The position numbers and the translations under genes were made by a program. The notes under the pieces were generated by a model. The model had not been told where the DNA came from and made no database searches. It saw only the letters and a program-made list of their open reading frames with translations. Positions 17,705 through 28,300 of a DNA stretch of 51,399 nt are shown piece after piece (within the stretch, counting starts at the first letter, position 1; every line of letters begins with the position of its first letter). Source of the DNA: Boseongicola sp. (GTDB lineage Bacteria; Pseudomonadota; Alphaproteobacteria; Rhodobacterales; Rhodobacteraceae); contig JAPPCV010000039.1 in NCBI GenBank assembly GCA_028824715.1, positions 1 through 51,399 of the forward strand, read 5' to 3'.

Positions 17705-17723
17705 TTGCATAATGTTTGCATAA
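17705..17723. promoter_or_regulatory. Direct repeat TTGCATAA x2, candidate GntR operator
   Basis: TTGCATAA occurs at 17705-17712 and again at 17716-17723, 11 bp apart, about one helical turn, in the 103-bp gap between the GntR gene and the divergent solute-binding-protein gene. The spacing suits one regulator dimer on one face of the helix, or overlapping -10-like elements. Function is inferred. Confidence 0.45.
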
Positions 17724-17768
17724 CGAGTTTGATCGATATCAGCAACCACGCAGAAAGGGAGAGTCATC

Positions 17769-18758
17769 ATGAATAGACGTGCAGCTTTGCTCTTGGCATT
17801 GGCGGCGAGCCTTGGCGCACATGCCGGTGCGGTTCATGCCGAGGGGAAGATCGCCTACTTTGCCGCGGCCTCGCAGAACGGCTTCAATCAGGCAACCTAT
17901 GAAGGTGTGCAGGAAGCGGCGGCAAGACTGGGTTACGAAAGCGAGATTTTCGACGGCCAGTTCGACGCCGCCCTTCAGTACAGCCAGATCGAGGACGTTC
18001 TGGCCGGCGGACAGTTCGACGGGATGATCGTCGCGCCGAATGACAGCGTCGGCATTGCGGGCGCATTCGAGCAGGTGATTGCCGCTGGCGTTCCGATCGG
18101 CACGGTACTCTTTCCCGTCGGGCCGGAGTTGAACGTGCTGGAGCCGCAGGTCGAGGGCATCACTGTCACCGCGGCCTCTCCGCCGGTACCCGGAGCCACC
18201 CATCAGGCCGAACTGGTGGCTGCGCATTGCGCCGACAAGGACCCCTGCAACGTGGTCATAATCATTGGCGCGAAGATCTTCCCGTTCGACAACCTGCGGC
18301 TTGAAACCTTCGAAAAGGTGCTTGCGGGCCATGCAAACGTCAACGTCGTCGCGGTCGGCGAGGGCTGGTACGCACCGGATCCGAGCCTGCAGGCGATGAC
18401 CGACATCCTGCAGGCCAACTCTGACGTGCATGCCGTCCTCTCGAACGCAGACCAGCACCTCGTGGGCGTGGAAATCGCGCTCGAGGCGGCGGGCTACAAT
18501 CCCGCCGATCTCTATCTCACCGGGGGCGGCGCGGCGCAGATCGCCATCGATGCGATTCGCGAGGGACGCTGGGACGCAACGCTGGCATATTTCCCGAAGA
18601 CGATGGGCGCGCTTGCAGCCGAACAGGTCATCAATGCCATCGAGGGCAGGCCCGTGACCGATGTGATCAACATGGATACGGCAGGACCTATCGAGGCAAT
18701 GATCACCTCCGAGATACTCGCCGCGCATCCCGACTTCGTTGCAGAGTGGGAACAGTAG
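17769..18758 (+). CDS. ABC transporter periplasmic solute-binding protein (sugar-binding type)
   Basis: A 329-residue exported protein. The signal peptide (MNRRAALLLALAASLGAHAG, cut likely after VHA) leads to a periplasmic-binding type 1 fold: IAYFAAASQNGFNQATYEGV, GGQFDGMIVAPNDSVGI, ADIHVVLS-like NSDVHAVLSNADQ and YFPKTMGALAAEQVI. This fold serves RbsB/XylF-type sugar importers, but here the operon joins it to a hydantoinase, so the ligand may be a cyclic amide or nucleoside-like compound. GGGAGAG precedes the ATG. It is divergent from the GntR gene. Confidence 0.9.
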   Translation: MNRRAALLLALAASLGAHAGAVHAEGKIAYFAAASQNGFNQATYEGVQEAAARLGYESEIFDGQFDAALQYSQIEDVLAGGQFDGMIVAPNDSVGIAGAFEQVIAAGVPIGTVLFPVGPELNVLEPQVEGITVTAASPPVPGATHQAELVAAHCADKDPCNVVIIIGAKIFPFDNLRLETFEKVLAGHANVNVVAVGEGWYAPDPSLQAMTDILQANSDVHAVLSNADQHLVGVEIALEAAGYNPADLYLTGGGAAQIAIDAIREGRWDATLAYFPKTMGALAAEQVINAIEGRPVTDVINMDTAGPIEAMITSEILAAHPDFVAEWEQ

Positions 18759-18772
18759 TCCGCAAAGGGAAT

Positions 18773-18799
18773 CCGGCCGGGGCCAGCCGCCCCGGCCGG
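18773..18799 (+). promoter_or_regulatory. Perfect GC hairpin after the solute-binding protein gene
   Basis: Arms CCGGCCGGGG (18773-18782) and CCCCGGCCGG (18790-18799) pair perfectly around a 7-base loop, 14 bp after the stop. There is no T-run. The likely role is 3'-end protection or partial termination, keeping the binding protein more abundant than the enzymes and permease downstream. Confidence 0.7.
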
Positions 18800-18821
18800 T
18801 TCTGTCGGGAGGACAGGGCGC

Positions 18822-20846
18822 ATGGGAAACAACTACCGCGTTGCCGCCGATATCGGCGGGACGTTCACGGACATTGTCTACCAGGACAGCGAGACCGGCA
18901 CCTGCGGCGCGGCCAAGGTGCTTTCGACACCGGAGAACCCTGCCCTCGCAGTCCTGACGGGCATCAGCGAGGTCGTCGGCGAGTCTGACTCGATCGGGTT
19001 CTTCGTGCACGGCACGACGGTGGGGCTGAACGCCCTGCTTACGCGCTGCGGCGCAAGGGTCGCGCTTGTCACCAACGCGAACTTTCGTGACATTTACACG
19101 ATCCAGGGCAACGATCGGGGCGAGATCTTCTCCATCCGCTGGAACAAGCCCGCACCCCTTGCTCCTGTGGAACACACCTATACGCTGACTGGACGCATGT
19201 CGGCCGAAGGCAAGGAGGTCGATCCGCTGCACCTGCCGGATCTCGACCGGCTCGTCGATGCCGCCGCGACGGAAGGCTACGAGGCGATTGCGATCGCCTT
19301 GCTGTTCAGCTTCAAGAACCCGGAGCACGAACTGGATGCGGCCAGGTATCTCCAAGACCGCCTGCCCGGGATCCCGATTGCGCTGTCGCACCGCATCAGT
19401 CCGGAATGGCGCGAGTTCGAGCGCATCTCGACCACGGTGATGGACGCCTATCTCGCTCCGGTGGTGCGCCAATATCTCGAAACGCTGATCGAGGCGCTGG
19501 CCGACCGCCTGCCTGGCGGCGGGCTGCACGTGATGGAATCGAACGGCGGGGTGATGAGCGCCGGTGCGGCCTGCGAAACACCCTTGCAAACGTTGCTCTC
19601 CGGGCCTGTCGGAGGTGCCATTGGCGGCAGGGCGCTTGCGGCGGCAACCGGGCGGGCGAACCTGATCTGCGTCGACATGGGCGGGACTTCCTTTGATGCG
19701 AGCCTGATCGTCGACGGTCAGCCGTCGACCTCGAACGAGACCAAGCTCGAAGGGCTGCCCGTGCAGATGTCGGTGGTCGACATCCACGTGATTGGCGCAG
19801 GCGGCGGGTCAATCGCCTGGGAAGAAGCCGAGGCAATGCGCGTCGGGCCGCAATCGGCAGGCTCGAAACCCGGCCCGGTCTGCTATGGCCTCGGCGGGAC
19901 CGAGCCGACGGTGTCTGATGCGAACCTCGTGCTGGGCCGGCTCGACGGTTCGAATTTCGCGGGAGGAAGCATGGCGCTGGACCGCAGCGCAGCACGAGGC
20001 GCACTCGCGGCCATGGGGGATCGCTTCGGCATGAGTGCCGAAGGCATGGCACAGGGCGTGGTCGACATCGTCAACTCCAAGATGGCGGACGCGATCCGCA
20101 CAATCACGGTGCGGCGCGGCATCGATCCTCGCGACTTCTCGCTGGTGGCATTCGGTGGTGCCGGACCTGCCCAGGCGACGGCCCTGGCCGAGGAGCTACG
20201 AGTCGGCGAAGTGATCATCCCGGTCCACCCCGGCGCCTTTTCGGCTTGGGGCATGCTTCAGACGGATGTTCGACACGACTTCAAGGAAACGCTCTACGGT
20301 TTCTGGGATCGCATGGAGCTTTCGCGCCTCGAGGATGCCTTCGAGGCCCTTGCGGAGCGGGGTCGCGATCACCTGATCGCGGAGGGCATCGCGCCCGACG
20401 ACATCAGCTTTGAACGTGCGATCGACTTTCGCTACCATGGGCAGGAATACGTTCTGACGATCCCGCTGGCAGACGGTCCTATCGACATGGATTGCGTGCG
20501 CAACGGCTTTGACGCCGCCTATGCACGGCAATATGGCCACAACAGCCCGGAAAACCGGGTGGAAATGGCCAATATCCGGCTTGCCGCTCTCGGGCATCTC
20601 CCGCGACCCGAGAGTGCTCCGCCGACGCCGCTCGCAACCAAGGCCGCACGGGCGCGGGACGTCTATTTTGACGGGGTGGCGCAGGCAACGCAAATACTCG
20701 ACCGCAATGCGATCACGACGGACCGCATCGTTCACGGTCCCGCGATCATCGAGGAAGCCACGGCCACGACGTTGTTGCCTCCCACCTGGCAGGCACGTCT
20801 GACCGAAGGCGGAAATCTGGTGCTGACAAAGGGAGGCGCGTCATGA
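18822..20846 (+). CDS. hyuA: Hydantoinase/oxoprolinase subunit A
   Basis: A 674-residue HyuA. The actin-like ATPase core begins with ADIGGTFTDIVYQD near residue 7 (phosphate loop) and continues with SGPVGGAIGGRALA and VDMGGTSFDASLIVDG; the C-terminal region has YHGQEYVLTIPL. Such enzymes cleave cyclic amides (5-oxoproline, N-methylhydantoin, hydantoins) with ATP. GGGAGG lies upstream of the ATG. The stop overlaps the HyuB start (ATGA). The substrate is not readable from the sequence; the neighbouring sarcosine-dehydrogenase-like enzyme makes N-methylhydantoin one candidate. Confidence 0.93.
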   Translation: MGNNYRVAADIGGTFTDIVYQDSETGTCGAAKVLSTPENPALAVLTGISEVVGESDSIGFFVHGTTVGLNALLTRCGARVALVTNANFRDIYTIQGNDRGEIFSIRWNKPAPLAPVEHTYTLTGRMSAEGKEVDPLHLPDLDRLVDAAATEGYEAIAIALLFSFKNPEHELDAARYLQDRLPGIPIALSHRISPEWREFERISTTVMDAYLAPVVRQYLETLIEALADRLPGGGLHVMESNGGVMSAGAACETPLQTLLSGPVGGAIGGRALAAATGRANLICVDMGGTSFDASLIVDGQPSTSNETKLEGLPVQMSVVDIHVIGAGGGSIAWEEAEAMRVGPQSAGSKPGPVCYGLGGTEPTVSDANLVLGRLDGSNFAGGSMALDRSAARGALAAMGDRFGMSAEGMAQGVVDIVNSKMADAIRTITVRRGIDPRDFSLVAFGGAGPAQATALAEELRVGEVIIPVHPGAFSAWGMLQTDVRHDFKETLYGFWDRMELSRLEDAFEALAERGRDHLIAEGIAPDDISFERAIDFRYHGQEYVLTIPLADGPIDMDCVRNGFDAAYARQYGHNSPENRVEMANIRLAALGHLPRPESAPPTPLATKAARARDVYFDGVAQATQILDRNAITTDRIVHGPAIIEEATATTLLPPTWQARLTEGGNLVLTKGGAS

Positions 20847-22543
20847 GGAAGGCCGATCCAGTGACCACAGAAGTGGTGCGCAATTTCGTGATTTCCTGTG
20901 CCGAAGACATGAATGCCTCGCTTTGGCGCTCGGCCCATTCTGCCGTGATATACGAGGGCAAGGATTCGGCTGTGGCGCTGATGGACGAGCAAGGCAACAT
21001 GCTCGGCCAGTCGACCGGAGTGCCCCTCTTCATCGGTGCAATCGACGTCTGCGTGAACCACGTCAAGGACTATTACGGCGATGACATTTGCGAGGGCGAC
21101 ATCTTCGTGATGAACGACAGCTACATGCAGGGCACGCACTTGCACGACATCACCGCCATCGGACCGATCTTCTTCCATGGCGAGCTTGTGGGCTTCGGTG
21201 CAGCCCGGGCGCATTGGAACGATATCGGCGCCATGGATCCGGGCTCGGTCATGGGTTCGATGAACATCTTCCAGGAAGGGCTGAGGCTCGGGCCCACGAG
21301 GATCGTGTCGCGAGGCGAACCAATCCGTGAATGGTACGACCACTTTCGGCTGAACACGCGGTTCAAGGACGCCACGATCGGTGATCTCGGCGCCCAGATC
21401 GCGGCGATCCGCACCGGCGAACGGCGGCTCGCCCAGCTGCTCGACCGAATCGGGCCCGAAACCTATCGCGCCGCCTGTCATGACATATTCGAGCAAGCGC
21501 GCCAGCTTGATCGCGCGGCGATTTCCGCGATCACGGACGGAACATGGTCGCGCGAGGGCTATCTCGACGACGACGGAGTCGGCAAGGAGCCGATCAAGGT
21601 TGCGTTGACGCTCACGGTGAGGGGCGAGGAAGTGATCGTCGACCTCACCGGAACCTCCGGTCCGGTGCCGGGCTCGGTCAATTGCGGGGCGAGCCAGACG
21701 GAGAGCCTCCTGAGACTGGCCTACAAGACGATGATCAACCCCGACCGGGCCATCACCGGCGGCTCCTTCGAGACAATGAATGTCGTTCTGCCCGAGGACT
21801 GCATGTTCAATGCCAGGGAGCCCGCGGCCTGCGAGTGGTATTTCACCGGCCTCGGGCTCCTGGCCGACCTCTTCATCTCCTGCCTCAGCGAGGCCATGCC
21901 CGAACGTTCGACCGCGGCGCATTACGGCGACTCGATGGTGGCGGGGTTTTTCTCGGTGGACGAGCGGCGCGGCCAATGGATGTCGATCGAACCGACCGCC
22001 GGTGGCTGGGGTGGCCGTGCGGATGGCGACGGGGAAAGCGCGTTGATCAACCTGGTGAACGGTGGATTCCGCAACATTCCCGCCGAGGTGATGGAAACCA
22101 AGTTCCCGATTCGCCTCGAAGAGTTCTCCATTCGTCCCGATAGTGGCGGGCCCGGACGCTGGCGTGGTGGCTGTGGCGTAGTGCGCCGCTATCGCGCGCT
22201 TGAGGACTGCTTCGGCGCGATCTGGTTCGAACGTTCGCACACGCCGGCCTGGGGCTTGAATGGCGGTGGCGACGGAGCGGGTCCCGAAGTGACGATCACC
22301 CAACCCGACGGCAGGCAGGAATCGCTCCTGAAGATGGCGGCACGCGGCCTTGGTGCCGACACGGTCGTGGAGACGAAGACCGGTGGTGGAGGCGGGAACG
22401 GCGATCCGATGCAGCGCCCGCACGATGAGGTGGCACGGGACGTGAAGAAAGGGTTCCTTACCCCGAAAGCGGCGTGGCGTGACTACGGGGTCGCGGTCGA
22501 GGCGGACGGAACCGTGGATGAGGCTGCATCGTTGCCGCGATGA
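20843..22543 (+). CDS. hyuB: Hydantoinase/oxoprolinase subunit B
   Basis: A 566-residue HyuB. Recognisable blocks are TTEVVRNFVISCAEDMNASLWRS-type N terminus, GDIFVMNDSYMQGTHLHDIT, NCGASQTESLLRLAYKTMINPD and SGGPGRWRGGCGVVRRY. It forms the hydrolase with HyuA. Both ends overlap its neighbours by four bases (ATGA), so HyuA, HyuB, the ABC ATPase and the permease are one translationally coupled block. That arrangement ties uptake directly to amide-ring opening. Confidence 0.93.
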   Translation: MRKADPVTTEVVRNFVISCAEDMNASLWRSAHSAVIYEGKDSAVALMDEQGNMLGQSTGVPLFIGAIDVCVNHVKDYYGDDICEGDIFVMNDSYMQGTHLHDITAIGPIFFHGELVGFGAARAHWNDIGAMDPGSVMGSMNIFQEGLRLGPTRIVSRGEPIREWYDHFRLNTRFKDATIGDLGAQIAAIRTGERRLAQLLDRIGPETYRAACHDIFEQARQLDRAAISAITDGTWSREGYLDDDGVGKEPIKVALTLTVRGEEVIVDLTGTSGPVPGSVNCGASQTESLLRLAYKTMINPDRAITGGSFETMNVVLPEDCMFNAREPAACEWYFTGLGLLADLFISCLSEAMPERSTAAHYGDSMVAGFFSVDERRGQWMSIEPTAGGWGGRADGDGESALINLVNGGFRNIPAEVMETKFPIRLEEFSIRPDSGGPGRWRGGCGVVRRYRALEDCFGAIWFERSHTPAWGLNGGGDGAGPEVTITQPDGRQESLLKMAARGLGADTVVETKTGGGGGNGDPMQRPHDEVARDVKKGFLTPKAAWRDYGVAVEADGTVDEAASLPR

Positions 22544-24039
22544 CGCAGGCCGCCCTGACAGCGCAGGGGATCACGGTACGCTTCGGCGACGTCGAAGTGC
22601 TTTCGGGCATCGACGTCGAAATCGCCGCCGGGTCGATTCACGGGCTCATCGGCGAGAACGGTGCCGGCAAGTCGACACTTGGCAAGGTGCTGGGCGGGTA
22701 CTACCAGGCCAGCAGCGGGTCGCTCGCCGTTTTCGGCCAAGGGGTCGGTCGCTGGGATCCGCCGACAGCGCTTGCCCATGGGGTCGCGATCATGCACCAG
22801 GAACTGCAGCTGGTGCCTCACCTTACGGTGGCCGAGAACGTGTTCATGGGGCTGGAAGAGCACCGATGGGGCGTCCTGTACCGCAACGAGGCAGAGCGAC
22901 TCGAAGAAGTGATGCAGTCCAGCGGCCTCAGGCTGGATCCCCACGCGCTCACGGTCGAGTTGCCGATTGCCGACCAACAGAAGATCGAGATACTGCGCGC
23001 ACTGGCACGCGAGGCGCAGGTGATCATCATGGACGAGCCCACTTCGTCGCTCTCCAGCGAGGAAATCGAGCAACTTCATCGGATCATGGCGCAACTGCGC
23101 GAAGAAGGGCGCACCGTCATCTACGTGAGTCACTTTCTCGATCATGTGCTCGAGGTCTGCGACCGCATTACGGTGCTTCGTGACGGCCGGCATGTCATGA
23201 CCGAGAGCAGCACGGGACTGGGCAGGCAGGACCTGGTCAGCGCGATGCTGGGCATGCAAAGGACCGAAACGCTCTACCCGCCGAAGCGCAAGGCAGTTTC
23301 GGAGCTTGCGCTTTCGGTGCGGAACCTCAAGGGCAACGGGGTCGACGTGGAGGCGCTCGACATTCGCGCCGGCGAGATCATGGGACTGATCGGGCTCGTG
23401 GGCTCCGGCCGTTCCGAGATTGCGCGTGCAATCATTGGCGCGGACCGCGCGACAGGGGACATCGCGTTTCTTGGCCGCAGGCTCGACCACACGATCCGCG
23501 CCGCGACCGAGGCCGGGATCGTCATGGTTCCCGAGGACAGGCGGAGGCAGGGGCTGGTAATGAGCATGCCGGTGCGCGCCAACATCATCCTGCCTCATCT
23601 GCGACGATTCGCCCGGTTCGGCGTCATGGCGACGCGGCGCGAGCGGCGGCGCGCGCGTGAACTGATTGACAGGTTCAGCGTGCGTCCCGCGATAATCGAT
23701 GGCGATGTGTCACGTTACTCTGGCGGCAATCAGCAGAAGGTGCTGCTGGCCAAGTGGCTGGAGGGCGATCCGAAACTGGTGATTCTTGACGAGCCCTCGC
23801 GTGGTGTGGACGTCGGCGCGCGCGAGACGATCCATGCAGCCATCTGCGAACTGGCGGCGAGCGGCAGTGCGGTACTGTTGATCTCGTCGGAAATCGAGGA
23901 GGTCCTCGGCCTCGCGCACCGCGCCTGGCTGGTTGATCGCGGACGCCTCGTGCAGGAAATCGACCCCGATGCCGTGTCCGAGAGCGAAATCCTGGCCGCG
24001 CTCTTCCGGCATCAAGGCCTTGAGGGAGTCTCGACATGA
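22540..24039 (+). CDS. Sugar-type ABC transporter ATP-binding protein (double NBD, RbsA-like)
   Basis: A 499-residue protein with two nucleotide-binding domains. The first has Walker A GENGAGKST, a degenerate signature around ADQQKIEILRALA, and Walker B VIIMDEPTSSLS. The second has the non-canonical GLVGSGRSE in place of Walker A, with YSGGNQQKVLLAKW and LVILDEPSRGVDVGAR. This asymmetric pattern is normal for RbsA/XylG-type importers. It couples to the permease (ATGA overlap) and the solute receptor encoded at the head of the operon. Confidence 0.94.
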   Translation: MTQAALTAQGITVRFGDVEVLSGIDVEIAAGSIHGLIGENGAGKSTLGKVLGGYYQASSGSLAVFGQGVGRWDPPTALAHGVAIMHQELQLVPHLTVAENVFMGLEEHRWGVLYRNEAERLEEVMQSSGLRLDPHALTVELPIADQQKIEILRALAREAQVIIMDEPTSSLSSEEIEQLHRIMAQLREEGRTVIYVSHFLDHVLEVCDRITVLRDGRHVMTESSTGLGRQDLVSAMLGMQRTETLYPPKRKAVSELALSVRNLKGNGVDVEALDIRAGEIMGLIGLVGSGRSEIARAIIGADRATGDIAFLGRRLDHTIRAATEAGIVMVPEDRRRQGLVMSMPVRANIILPHLRRFARFGVMATRRERRRARELIDRFSVRPAIIDGDVSRYSGGNQQKVLLAKWLEGDPKLVILDEPSRGVDVGARETIHAAICELAASGSAVLLISSEIEEVLGLAHRAWLVDRGRLVQEIDPDAVSESEILAALFRHQGLEGVST

Positions 24040-24974
24040 CCCGCGCGCAGGTGCTCAGGTTCTTGCAGACCTATGCCGTTCTCATCCTGATCGTCGCGCT
24101 CATGGTCGCGCTTACGATCCTGTCCGACAGCTTTCTGACCCTGCGCAACCTCCTCAACATCCTGAACCAGAACGCCCCGCTGGCGATCATGGCATCAGCC
24201 ATGACATTGGTGATAATCGTGGGCGGCTTCGACCTCTCGGTCGGTGCGATCTTTGCCGTGGGTTCGGTCACGTCCGCATGGATCGCGCTCCATGTCGATC
24301 CTTATCTGGGGCTTCTTCTCGCACCGCTGATCGGTCTGGTGCTCGGCGTGGTGAACGGCATGGTGATCACCCGGCTCAACGTGCACTCCTTCCTCGCCAC
24401 CATCGCAACAAGCCTGATCTTCAAGGGTGTCGCGATCGTCATTTCCGACGGGCGCCTGATCTCGGTGCGCATCGATTCGTACATCTGGCTCGGTCGAGGG
24501 AAGTTCCTTGGCGTGTTCAACTCGATCTGGATCATGGTTACCTTCGCACTCATTCTCACCTTCCTTCTGACCCGCACCACCTTTGGCCGCCGCATTTTCT
24601 CCGTGGGCGGCAACGAAGAGGCCGCAATCCTTTCAGGCATCCGCACCCACCGGATCAAGATCGCCACCTTTGCGCTTGCAGGACTTGCCGCAGGTCTCGC
24701 CTCGATCATCACGACGAGCAGGGTGGCCTTGGGCCAGGCCTCCGCGGGCCAGGGGATGGAACTGCAGGCCATTGCCGCAGTGATTCTCGGCGGCACCAGC
24801 ATCTATGGCGGTCAGGGCGCCGTCTGGCGTTCGCTGGCCGGAGTCTTCCTGCTTGCGCTCATCAACAACGGCTTCAACATCCTGAATGCGGATCCCTTCT
24901 TCCGTGACCTGACCACGGGGCTGGTCATCCTCGCCGCCATCGGCGTGAGCGCAATCGGCCAGGCGCGTCGCTGA
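24036..24974 (+). CDS. Sugar-type ABC transporter permease (RbsC-like)
   Basis: A 312-residue permease with 8-10 membrane segments of the BPD_transp_2 family: NILNQNAPLAIMASAMTLVI, VGGFDLSVGAIFA (the conserved GG-DLSVG motif) and AIAAVILGGTSIYGGQGAVW. It is the last gene of the ABC/hydantoinase operon. Only one permease is encoded, consistent with a homodimer as in ribose importers. Confidence 0.94.
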   Translation: MTRAQVLRFLQTYAVLILIVALMVALTILSDSFLTLRNLLNILNQNAPLAIMASAMTLVIIVGGFDLSVGAIFAVGSVTSAWIALHVDPYLGLLLAPLIGLVLGVVNGMVITRLNVHSFLATIATSLIFKGVAIVISDGRLISVRIDSYIWLGRGKFLGVFNSIWIMVTFALILTFLLTRTTFGRRIFSVGGNEEAAILSGIRTHRIKIATFALAGLAAGLASIITTSRVALGQASAGQGMELQAIAAVILGGTSIYGGQGAVWRSLAGVFLLALINNGFNILNADPFFRDLTTGLVILAAIGVSAIGQARR

Positions 24975-25392
24975 TACCCGGATGTCGCCGTCGGTGAGAT
25001 TGCCCGGCCCTCGCAACGGGACGCGCCCGCGGGCATCGGCGAGACGCTCAGGCAATCTCGCGCATGTGTAGCGTCAGGACGCGAAGGGTCCCGCCAGACG
25101 GTGCGGCAGAGCCGAAACCAGGAGCGGCAAGATCACCAATCATGGCTGCTGCGCCTGGATCCTTTCGGGTTCAAAAGAAGCCTTTGCGGGGCTTGCTGCG
25201 GAGTCGCCAGGATTCTGGATGGAGGCGTCACCCCGGCCGGCGAACTTCAACCTCCCGCGTGGCCATTGGCCTTTGCGATGACCGATGGCCTGCGGTACTC
25301 TTTGACCATGCCACCGACGACAGCCTTGCCGACCCGGACAAGGCCGTATTGGCATCGGGCAGATGCCGGTCCAGCCCTGACGGAGAATTGAC
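24975..25392. other. Intergenic region, no gene recognised
   Basis: I see no coding region here. An inverted repeat GAGATTGCC (24996-25004) / GGCAATCTC (25051-25059) could form a long-loop hairpin after the ABC operon; it lacks a T-run. The rest presumably carries the putA promoter, but I cannot assign its elements. Confidence 0.4.
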
Positions 25393-28300
25393 GTGAGCCG
25401 CGACAAGATCCGAACATCCTGCCTGACCGAGGAGTCGGCGCTGGTGCGCAGCCTGGTCGAGGCGGCCGCGCTTGACGCCAGCGACCGGGCCGCCATCGGC
25501 AGGCATGCGGCTCGCCTCGTCGACAAAGTGCGCGCCAGCGGCCAGGCGGGCAGGATGGAGGCCTTCCTGGCCGAATACGGGCTCTCGACCAAAGAGGGCG
25601 TCGCACTCATGTGCCTTGCTGAAGCGATGCTTCGGGTGCCGGACGCACGGACGGTCGACGAACTGATCCGCGACAAGATCACGCCCCATGACTGGGCGGC
25701 ACATATCGGCGATTCCGGCTCCATCCTTGTCAATGCCTCGACATGGGCCCTGATGCTGACGGGCCGGGTTCTTGATGATGACGGCGAAGGCGTTGCCGGC
25801 ACGCTCCACGGCCTCGTACGTCGATTGGGCGAACCCGTGGTTCGAACCGCGGTCGGGCACGCCATGGCGGAAATGGGCACGCAGTTCGTTCTTGGCGAGA
25901 CCATCGAGAGAGCCATCGAACGCGGTGCGACGGTGTCGGACCAAGGCTGCACCTATTCCTTCGACATGCTGGGCGAAGCTGCCCGCACGGAGCGCGACGC
26001 CGAGCGCTACGGTGCAGCCTACGAAGCGGCAGTTTCCGCGATTGCACGTGAGGCCAGGGCCGCAGACGTCCGCGACAATCCGGGAGTATCCGTAAAGCTG
26101 TCGGCGCTTCATCCAAGATATGAGCGAAGCCAGGCGAAGACGATGTTGCCCGAGATGGCCGAACGCCTCCTGCCGCTGGCGTTGGCAGCGGCGAATGCGG
26201 GCATCGGTCTCAACATCGACGCGGAGGAGGCAGATCGACTGGATCTCTCGCTCGACGTGGCCGAATGCGTGCTTGCCAATCCTGGACTCGCGGCCTGGGA
26301 CGGATTCGGCGTGGTCGTGCAGGCCTACGGGCGCCGTGCAATGCCGACCATCGAGTGGCTCTACGACCTTGCAGCCAGACTGGACCGACGGATCATGGTC
26401 CGGCTCGTCAAGGGCGCCTATTGGGATACCGAAATCAAGCGTGCCCAGGTGCTCGGGCTGAAGGACTATCCGGTCTTCACCCGGAAGGCGCATACCGACA
26501 TCAGCTTTCTGGCGGGTGCGCGACGGCTCCTTGCCATGAAAGACCGGATCTACCCGCAGTTTGCGACCCACAATGCCCATTCTGTCGCCGCAGTCCTGCA
26601 CATGGCCAACGGAGATCGGTCTTCGTTCGAGTTCCAGAGACTTCACGGAATGGGCGACGCGCTTCACGAGGTGATACGACGTTCCGAGGGCACGCGCTGC
26701 CGCATCTATGCGCCGGTCGGCACTCACAAGGATCTGCTGGCATACCTGGTCCGGCGGCTTCTGGAGAACGGGGCGAATTCCTCGTTCGTCCATCAGATTG
26801 TAGATTCCTCGGTCACTGCTGAAGAAATCGCCCGCGACCCGGTCGCCGCGGCCGAAACGGGCGGATTTGCCCCGAACCCAGCCATACCTCTACCGTCGGA
26901 CATCTACGCGCCTCGCCTGAACAGCAAGGGCTGGGACATTGCGGACCCGCTTGATCTCGCCATGATCGACGCAGGACGAAAGCCGTACCTGGCTCCCTTC
27001 CAATGGCGCGCCGAGCCGCAATCGCCATGCACTCACGACGGTCAGGGACGCGACGTCATCAATCCTGCCGACCCGAATGACGTGGTCGGAAAAGTTGTCG
27101 AAACGCATCCCGACCGTGCCGTCGAATCCGTGACGGTCGCAATCAATGCACAACCGGATTGGGAGTCCTTGGGAGCACCCAAGCGCGCGGAAATCCTGCG
27201 CCGGATCTCCGGCCTTTACGAGGCCAATGCCGCCGAGATCTTCGCCCTTCTTGCTCGCGAGGCCGGGAAGACGCTCATCGACGCGGTGGCTGAGACTCGT
27301 GAGGCCGTGGACTTCCTGCGGTACTATGCCGACGAGGCCGAACGGGCGGGGGACAGCGGCGCGGCGCGCGGCGTCATTGCTTGCATCAGCCCGTGGAATT
27401 TCCCCCTTGCCATTTTCACGGGCCAGATCGCGGCGTCGCTTGCCGCCGGCAATGCTGTCATTGCAAAACCCGCTGAGCAGACGCCGCTGATAGCGTCGCG
27501 CGCAACGGCCTGGATGCGCGAGGCCGGCGTGCCGGACGGCGTAGTCCAGTTCCTGCCTGGCGAAGGTTCCGGAATTGGCGCCGCCCTGATCGCAGATTCC
27601 CGGATCGGCGGCGTCTGCTTCACGGGTTCGACCGACACCGCGCATGTCATCAACCGCCAACTGGCCGAGACTGCGCCCGACTCCCTGCTGATCGCCGAAA
27701 CGGGCGGCATGAACGCGATGATCGTTGACTCCACCGCGCTGCTCGAGCAGGCCACACGCGACATCGTCCGCAGCGCCTTTCAGTCATCCGGGCAACGCTG
27801 TTCATCGCTCCGGGCGCTCTACGTGCAGACGGACATCGAGGCCGAACTCGTCCGGATGCTCGAAGGCGCGATCGACACGCTCGTGATCGGCGATCCGAGG
27901 CGGATCGAGACCGACATCGGACCGGTCATCGACGCCGAAGCCCACGAGGACATCACTGCCTACATCGATGCGCAGGCCGCGGCGGGCCGGGTCATCAAGC
28001 GGATGCCGGTTCCGGCGAGCGGGTTCTTTGTTCCGCCAACTTTGATACGCGTCGACGGAATCGAGGATGTCGAGCGCGAGGTGTTCGGGCCCGTCCTGCA
28101 TCTGGCGCCCTTTGAGGGCGACCAGATCGACCACGTAATCGACAGGACAAACGCCAAGGGCTTCGGACTCACCTTCGGGCTTCATTCGCGGATCGACCGT
28201 CGCGTCCAGCGAATTCTGGATCGCATCAACGTCGGAAACGTTTACGTGAACAGGGACCAGGTGGGCGCCGTCGTCGGTTCACAGCCCTTTGGCGGGCACG

